DNA of 64,000 bases from Tubiluchus corallicola (taxonomy: Eukaryota > Priapulida > Priapulimorpha > Priapulimorphida > Tubiluchidae). The position numbers were made by a program, and so were the translations under genes. Of this stretch, positions 51,801-60,800 are shown piece by piece. Location: the NCBI GenBank assembly GCA_030141605.1, contig JAQGDQ010000020.1:1138001-1202000 (forward strand), read 5' to 3'. Within the stretch, counting starts at the first letter, position 1, and every line of letters begins with the position of its first letter. Under the pieces are notes generated by a model, which had not been told where the DNA came from, searched no databases, and worked only from the letters and a program-made list of their open reading frames with translations.

Positions 51801-54800
51801 GTCTTGTTTTACATGTGCTTTATGCGCAGGAATTCACCTGGGTCAACTTTAGCATAGCTTTCTGTGTTTTCTCTGTTAAGGCAAATGAACTTCTGTAGGA
51901 GCACGTGAAATTGATAAATATTGTATTTACGTCATACTTACAATGGTTACAATGTTTAACAGTGTGCAGTTTAGGTTTATTTATTTCATTTATTGAAGAT
52001 GAATTTATTTTAAAAACTTTCATAAGAATGTTAAATTCAAAGGTTTCCACCTGCGCAACTGAGTAGAGATACGTTTCTCATTGTCTGGGAGGGTTTCTGT
52101 TGTCTCTGTAATTATTAATATATTTCATAAATCCTACTGTACGTCTCATTGTGTCTATCATTTTTCATTATTTGTAGTGCCAGGGTAATGGTGCAACGCA
52201 CAATGGTTCTATCTCTTTGATATTGTTTATAGTGCACGTGTACTGTACAGTGTGCATTGTTTCACGCATTGTTTGTTTCATTGTTTCTAGTGTACACACA
52301 CAACCCTGAAGTTCTCATAGAGGGCGTCCTATTTCGAGCGCACTATCTCGGCTCTACGCAGCTGTTCTGTAGAGGCCCGCAGAGTAAAGCAACTCGGATG
52401 ATGCAAGCTCAGGAAGCAGTCAGCCGCATCAAGGTAAGCAGAGTAACTTTCTTGTACATCATTTGTTAACCGTGTTTCCTGACTCTTCACTCCTCACACT
52501 GAAAACATTTACAAAAAAAAGCTTATATCAAATGTGACTCCAATAACTATGCATTTTAGCACTCTGACCGGAAGTGTTTCCCGTTAATTACAACCTCAGT
52601 GCTTAAAAAACTTTAACATATACCTCATGTCACCTGCAAATTAGTTATCAAAATTAGTTTTTTAATGTCCGTGGGTAGTCACTGTTACCACATTCATCCG
52701 TGCTTTGCTATTGGCCGCCTGTTGCATATATTTGCTGCCATTTAGTGGCTTGCAACCAATAATAGCAACACAACAATAACAACTACTACAAGAATAACAG
52801 CAGCAACAACAACTACACTGACAACAACAACAGCAGCAGCAACAACAACAACAACATCAGCGACAACAGCAACAACAACAACAACATCATCAATAACAAC
52901 AACAACAACAGCAAAAGCCTCAACAGCCATTTTATTTATAAAGTGCACTTGAATATAACAATATCGGTCATGCTATGTTGTGCAAAGATAAACATTGCAT
53001 ACAATCCTTTTTTACTTATCAGTAACTTCTTTTTATTAACTATCTATATGTAAGTTACAAGTTCTAACTTTTTTATTACAAGCTGGCATGCATCACCTTT
53101 AAATGCTTTTAAATTAGTTTAAAATAATTCATAACTACGACTGAAAATAACAGGTAATGCGTCATTCATAAATTCGTACAATTACTTTGCTAAGCAGACC
53201 AAATCGATTACATTAATCCGTAGTGATTTATGCATATTTTCCAACCTGCAAACAGAATCATATACACAGTTTTATTTGCTGTAATCCCTGCCGTGTTTGT
53301 ATCATACACGGTTCTTCTTCTCCTAATCAATTCCGTTCTAATTAGCTGCTTCCTTGCTGATTTATGTTATTATTCAAATTCGTATGTCGTAGAATCTCAG
53401 GATTCACGTCACTCTCGAAGATTTACAAACGAAAATTAATTAATTTTCTCAAGCCATAAATAATCCGTAAACTGTTAATTTGCAAATGTTTTTGAAATAT
53501 TTGGTTTTTCGTTCATGGCTCATGAGTAAACGCGTACAGTACTGGCTTGTACCATGTTTTAGCTCTGCTGTTAAAACTTAAACTACTGTTGCCCATAGTT
53601 GATAGAACAGACGAAAAGTTTCTGAATTTCGAAACACAAATTTGTCTGAAACAAAATATAGAAAACTTGGGCTGAGCCTGCATTTGAACCAGATACCTTT
53701 AGATTACAAGTGCAGTGCAATGACCCCAATTTTATTCAATACCTTTAGATTACAAGTGCAGTGCAATGACCCCAATTTTATTCAATGTCATGTTTTAATT
53801 CACTTCTTATAGCTGTATTATCATCTACTTCGTCTCCGTCTAACCAACTTTCGAATTTTGTCATAAGAAATTGTCTCTTCTTTTTATTGATGACACTTTT
53901 ATCATACTGTGGAGCTTTGGAACTAATATCATTGTTAGTCAAATGTTACAAAATTTGGTGTTTGTGATAAGTTGTATAAAATTGCATCACACTAACTTCG
54001 TGCTGTCACTTGGGAGTTGTTATGCATAGTGGCATTTTAATCTCACCGGAGTACCCCCTCGGTTTCATCCATTTTCTTCATTTCTGCAGCCTCTAATGGC
54101 TGTAATATTAGCAAAACTTCAAGCTTGCGAGAAGCACGTCCTAATTGACCGACTCGCTGAAGTCATTACTGTTGAAAGCGGCTGCATTTTTCTCGTTCAC
54201 TGAATCATTACTACGTAGTTCACGCTCATTGATTTGTTCGTGTTTTCCATTAGTTCTTCACTGAGCTTCTATGTGTGTGTGTGTTATCCGATACAAGCGG
54301 GTTTGGAGTGGGAATTGTTATTAGAAGAGAGCGGAGGTTACTCTGTATTATATAGCAATGAGTTTTTAGGAGGAACCTCTTATTCTGTCGAGTACCGGAG
54401 TATCATTTAACCTCTCTAACACTTTTACATGCATCACATCAAAAAGTCTAATCATGAAAGCCAAAGCTGTGGCACCAATTGTATGGTCACATGCATCCTT
54501 TTCTGGCAAATTTTGCTGCTGTAACTTATATTTTTGCCCTGTTTCGTTAGTTATAAAATGATTCTTTATAACTTTTTCCTTTTGGCTTCTTATCTATGAA
54601 ACTCTTTTTGAGAAAATTTTTTGCAAGTTAGTGAGAATTTCATTTGTTTTTAAGAAAATGAGATATTTGCTAACAAATTAGTTATGAGAATTTAATTCCT
54701 GTGGACATACGTTTATTGTTTTACTGTAGCCACTTGCACTGAGTGACCACTGGTCATTTTGGGAGCGATTCGTATGCACATAAAAAAAATCTGTGTTAAT

Positions 54801-57800
54801 AATTTATCAAACAATAAAAAAATCTATTGTGATAATCCAATGCGCTTATCACACTTTTATTACCAAATCCTTCTAACATTTTTCGCAAATTTTGAAAGCT
54901 TAACCTACACCAGAAGGCCTTGTCTTCTTCTTTAAAGTACGTCTGCCTTCTTCACTTAAACTGAATGTTCCAAAAGACATGTATGTATTGTATCTATCAT
55001 CAATGGAAGAAAACTCGCATGTGAACACACCTTTCAAATAATTCTTAATTACCAAATTTGCTCAATTTCACAATTTTCTGGCTGATACTAACTTGTTGGC
55101 TGATGAGTCATAAAAATGTACGGAATAATGCGTTAAAAAGTGAACTGCGAGATAGTCCTTCTTGCATCTTCTGTGTCTGTGGAACAGGTACTGAGATGGT
55201 AAAAGGGACCTGCTGAACCACAGAACCATTACGTCCCAGCCTACTTATTGGCGATATTATTATACAATAGCTTAATAATGCACAGAACCATTACAATGTA
55301 GGAGTGATAAGGCGAAAATAAATAGCATTTTGCCATCGTTACAATAGTGATGTTAATGATGGGTGCAGTGTTCTTGGTTATAAGCTCCTATCAGCACTTA
55401 TGCAATAAAGAATTAGGATATATTGGGATAATGTCGGCCACATATAGATTTTTTTCAATGTTTCACCTTGTGTTTCAATTAATATTTTATAAATACTATA
55501 TATATATATATATATAAAATATTTATATAGTATATATGCATATATATATATATATATATATATGCATATATACTATATAAATATTTTATATATTCTATAA
55601 AATGCGAGTCTAGATCATGTGACCTCACTTTAGTGTATAAAAACTGGATGGCCGTCATTACCGCACCGTACCGATGGCCGACATCACCGCACTGTACCGA
55701 TGGCCGACATTACCGCACTATACCATATTGCTCAAAATCTACCAGTAACTAATAAAATGACCAAGAATTTTTCCATTTTCAACATGCTACGTCATATATT
55801 ACTGAATACATTGCATAAATGTAACAATCGTGATTGATTACGTTTAGATGTACCGTTTTTATTACATTCTGTAATTGTTATGTGGTTTCTTAGACATGTT
55901 CTGTAATGTTTGCCAATGGCCCTTATCTGGCAGTAAAATTTGCACATTGCACAACATTTGATTTATGCTTATTCTGTTCGTGTCTGAAGTTATGAAGATG
56001 AAATAATTAAGCAAGGATTTTGAGTTAATTATTAACTTAGAAATATGTCTGGTTCATTGATAATGCAGACTTATTCTTTTCATGTGTTTGCTAAAAAAAC
56101 ATTAATGCTTTCATTTCAGTACATTTTAAACATGTCTTCTGTGGTGCAAATTACGACAATTTTTGCATTCGGTTCAGTTTTATGTTTTGCCCTTGCTGTA
56201 ATTTCAACCAGTTACAGTATTTGTTTCTCTGAATTTTTTCGTCTGTTTTTCGGGGCTCAAAAACTGACATGCTCTCTTGTTTTTTTCTCTTGCTGTGCAT
56301 TCATGTGATTGATCAAGAAGGCCTTGGTAAGTGTTACAGTGCATGCTCTGAAACAATTGTTTCACATATACATTTATTTCAAGTGCATTTGTTTCTGCGG
56401 TTATTGTATTGTTGTGAGAGTAGCGTGTGTCACTGTATTCTTTAATATGTATAAAAGCAAATCATAAATGATGCGAAAATTTCCAAGTCTTTTTATTTTG
56501 ATGCTGTTTTTATCACTTGTCTTTTATTTGAACAACAGTTCGTTACAAACAACGTGGGAAATCTTTAATTGTGTTATGATTGTATGTCTTAAGCTCTGTA
56601 ATTCTCTGTAAACAATTTTAAATCATGAACAGTGCAGATAAATAATGTTTTACGACTTGCACCCGTGTTTTTGCTTTTTCTGTTTGTTCGTTTTGTTAGT
56701 TTGCAAAGTTTGGTATGTCACTTCTGTTAGCATGACGTAGTTGGTGTAGTTCCGTAAGAGTCAACATTACTTACTGTGTTTATGTGTGTAAAGGCACCAG
56801 ATTACCACATTTTTGCACAGTTGTGGTACCTTACCATAGAGCTTGGCAGAATCCATCATATCCAAAGACCATACTACTCCTTTCAACTTTTGTTGAACAG
56901 TAATATTCCTGGCAGCAAATCTAAAACCGTGACGACACGATTGTTTAGCAGAACGTTGATGACTTGCATTAGGCATTTTTTGTTTGCAGGCTCCAGACGG
57001 AGAGAATCAACCGAGCACGGAGGTGGATTTATTCATTTCCACGGAGAAGATTATGGTGCTGAACACGGATTTACAGGTTTGTTGAAGAAGCTATTAGCAT
57101 GATTAGTGTCATGTAATTTTGTTTTGTCTGTCTGACATATTACGAATTGTTACTGATCTAATTTAAGATAAGCACTACAGTGCCTTGCTCTAATGGTCTA
57201 CTGTGATATTAAGCCTTTTTATCACTACTCATATAGAAAAATAATGCTATTTTAGACACCATTATGGCTGCCATATTGGATCTAAGATTGCACTGCAGTG
57301 CCTTGCTCTATTCGTCTATTGCGACATTAAGCATATTTATCACTACTTGTGTGAAAAACTAATGGTACTATAGACACCATTTTGGATCTAAGAATGTAAG
57401 TTGATCCTCCGTGTCCATTCCAGTGGACTTAATGCCATTCATTCAAAATTTCGTTATAATCCATGCAGTCGTTTGGCCATGTGTAAAGAGCAAACAGATA
57501 AAATCTGCTCGCTTGATACTACCGATGCTCCTAGGACCTCACAAGTTTTATTCGCTGTACTCACTTTGTTGCTGCTACTTGAATTCTTAACTTAAACATG
57601 TTTACATACAGAAAGACTGCTTACAAATCCAATTTTTTTCCTCGGACCTCTTACCTATAAAATTGTCTACCAGAAAGTAGTTTCCCTGTTAAACTAGCCT
57701 GCTTTAAGAAGTTTGTTAACAATCACTAGCTAATAATTAGTTACAATAATAATGTGTTTCGCGACCAGTGTAATCCACATTTCAACGTTTCTGCTACAGC

Positions 57801-60800
57801 CCCATCTACTGTCCAGCCACTAACCTGGTTTTGGGTGATTTACTTAAAAAAACTGACATATAAAGAGTCTTAAAGACTTTTCTATCTGTATTCAATCTAA
57901 AAAAGTTTTCATTACAAATTTGTATAGTTTTTTACCATCTAGTGTGGTTTTTCTTTGAATGTGGTTGTCCTTTACAAATGTAAATATTCATTTGACATTT
58001 TCATTATTCCTATTTGTGTTGTGCAGGAAATTATGATGGATCATGCGCTCCGGACCATATCATACATTGCCGACATTGGTGACATCATCGTCGTCATGGC
58101 GAGAAGGAGAGTGGTCACCGACGATAAGTCCGGCAAGGTGGTCGTTGGTCAGCAAGCCAAGATGATCTGTCACGTCTTCGAAACTGAGGAAGTAAGCAAA
58201 AATCTCCATCTTGAAAGTTTTTAGTTCTTTTACGTTGTAGTTACTCTGAATTTACTTATTGCACTTGTGGAAAGGATGTCTTTGGATAGATGTGTTGCTT
58301 GCTTTGGAAACATTGTGCACTCTGAATTCATCCAACTAATTCAAATTCAGGTCTCAGATCAAATGATAACTTCTTGCTCATGGTTCCTAGAGGGCTCTGT
58401 TCCACTGTGAGTGATAGGTCATTTGCTGTTGTAGAACCAGCTCTATGCAATGGTCTATCTGTCCACATCAGGACACTTTCCGACAACACTAGAGCACTTT
58501 TAAAAAAAGATGAAAACATACTTATTAAAATTGCTCACAGTCTTTAAAGTTATCAAATAATTTGCCGTAATTTACTTTTATTTTTATGGTTCTGTGTGTT
58601 TTTATGTATTTAATTATTGTATTTTTTATGAAATTTAGTAGGCTTGCTGTTTAATCCTGTGAACCTTTTTTATAAGCTTGTCGTGATAATTTTAGATGTT
58701 TTTGTGAAGCATCTTTGATTATTGTCAGTCGTGCTGTCTATAGATTTAGATGCTATACAAAACAAATATTATTATTAATATTGAGGAAAAGATGCCTGCC
58801 TTTTTAATAGTTCGAAGCCGGAAACCAGCATTCACTGGCAGATGAGCCACTGAACCAACACAGGTGTCTCAGTGATATTTGAATGTGAATATAGCCACCC
58901 TCTATGAGGTAAACAGCCAGAATCAGAATGGCAAATGAAACTTCCCAAAGTGAGAATTGAAGCTGTCATCCGTCCACTCACGACCAAAATTGGGCTGTTC
59001 ATAACTTTGGTCGCTAAACGAACACCGTGCCCACTAGGCCAGCAGCCTTCAAGCCAGGCACATCTTTGTTGAAGTGGAGCATAAATGGAGTAGGGAGGTT
59101 TCATTTGTGAAATCGATTACAGTTGCTTGTGGCAAGACCAAAACCTAGCTGTTTAACAAGATAATTCTCCGTGGTTCAAATATGTGTACATCCTCTGTCA
59201 TGTATGCTAGTATGAATGTTTTTATTCTAGGCGCCTCTCATAGCACAGTCTATTGGTCAGGCCTTTCAAGTCGCCTACGTTGAGTTTCTCAAAGCCAATG
59301 GCATCGAGGATCCGAACATTCTGCGTGAAATGGACTATCAAGAGGTGCTGAACTCACAGGAGATACCAGGAGACGAACTGAATATGTTTGCCAGTAAAGA
59401 GCAACAAAAAGAGGTACTTTGTATGGCTTCTTTTCTTTTTTACTTAGCATTTTTATGCTTTTATTATATTCTTATCTTTTGAACTTCTTGTTCATTTTTT
59501 ATTTTCTGTTACATTTCTTGTTCCGTTGAAAATTTAGGAAAAACGTCAGTGCACGATCTTCGTACTTTGGATTTACGTATTTTAACTTTTTAATTTAATT
59601 TAATTTATTAACACGATATACATATGCTGTACATTACAATATAATCAAAAGTTACATTAAAATGAATAAAATTTTTGAGCGCTGGGGAGCGCTGGTTACA
59701 TGTGACTACCAAGATCAACTATACACAGTCTTCTGCAGAATAATTTAAAATTTGTCACAAACAGAGAATCATTCGCAGAATTTGGAAGTGAATTCAACAT
59801 GTGATCAATCTGATTTGAAAAAACTGTCCAAACTGCTTTTTAATTGTTCTTTGTACAAATAGTTTCAACGAATGGAAATTATTCGTTGAAAGTATTTGAT
59901 TCAATGAAACAGTTTACTCCACATACGATCAGATGATACCCTAGTAAAAAAAAATTTCAGCACCCAAATATACTTCTTTTTGAAGGATTTTAAGGTAGTC
60001 GTGGACTTACAACCACAGTCGGTTCCGGCACATTGAACGTAAGATGAGTTGGATGCAAGTCGTGCCGTATAGTCAGCGTAACAGGTGCACCAAACTCACA
60101 AGACATTGTGTGTTTCTGCGCACTAAGTGTACTGGCACCTATACGAATTTATGAAAACAGACAGCGATTTAAAATTGATTTGTATAACAAAATAGAAGGA
60201 AATACGAGTCATGGTTGGTTTTGTTTAATTAACTATTAAAATTGCTGTCGGGTTGTAAAGTTGAATGTAATGACGTCTAATGACTTCAAATTTAGAACTA
60301 TGATACGTATTTCATACGTTTTTAGTAAGATTAGTCAATGTATCTGCAAAATGTAGAAAACACTTGATTCAATGTATTTTCAGATCATCACTCCAAAGTT
60401 AAAAGGTGAAATTCTTGGAGTAGTGATTGTCGAATCGGGCTGGGGTTCCATGCTACCAACCGTAGTCATTGCCAACATGGCACCCAATGGGGCGGCAGCA
60501 CGCTGCGGTCAGTTGAATATTGGTGACCAGATAATCTCTGTAAATGGTGTCAGTCTAGTGGGTCTGCCATTATCCACTTGCCAAAATTATATAAAGGTAA
60601 GGTTATATTACCACTCATGTGAACAGGTCATTGCAAATTAAACATCACACATGTGAACAGATCATTGTTGGTCTGTTATTGCTTATATACTTGCTCTATT
60701 TTGTTTTAACACTATCAATTTTTTGTTTGTGGTCTACAGGTGTCTGTAGAATAATTTTGTTTTTTTCCGTTGAAATTTTCCAGGCATGCAAAAATCAAAC

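Larger units (their letters stand above)
52434..56989 (+). other. Intron 10
   Basis: 4.6-kb phase-0 intron. It holds a CAA/CAG-rich trinucleotide tract, a tRNA-like repeat with a 46-bp duplication, a family D repeat, a perfect 76-bp AT palindrome and a 26-bp x 3 repeat. Vertebrate Mint1 has a short insert (MAQKLAKSRKK) at this junction; no equivalent microexon was found. Confidence 0.75.
58192..59230 (+). other. Intron 12
   Basis: 1-kb phase-0 intron made mostly of two retroelements: a LINE 3' end (+, 58320-58782) and a SINE (-, 58797-59060). Confidence 0.85.

Noticed and set aside
52742-52948. Val/Ala-rich 68-codon - strand frame
   Set aside because: Produced entirely by the CAA/CAG trinucleotide tract.
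54090-54204. Exon-like segment after a strong acceptor (cttcatttctgcag) in intron 10
   Set aside because: No consensus donor before the in-frame stop and no similarity to the X11 family.
56300-56326. Microexon candidate before the donor gtaagtg at 56327 (K-A-L), at the place of the vertebrate Mint1 insert
   Set aside because: Good donor but no polypyrimidine tract or clear acceptor, and exons 10 and 11 join in phase without it.
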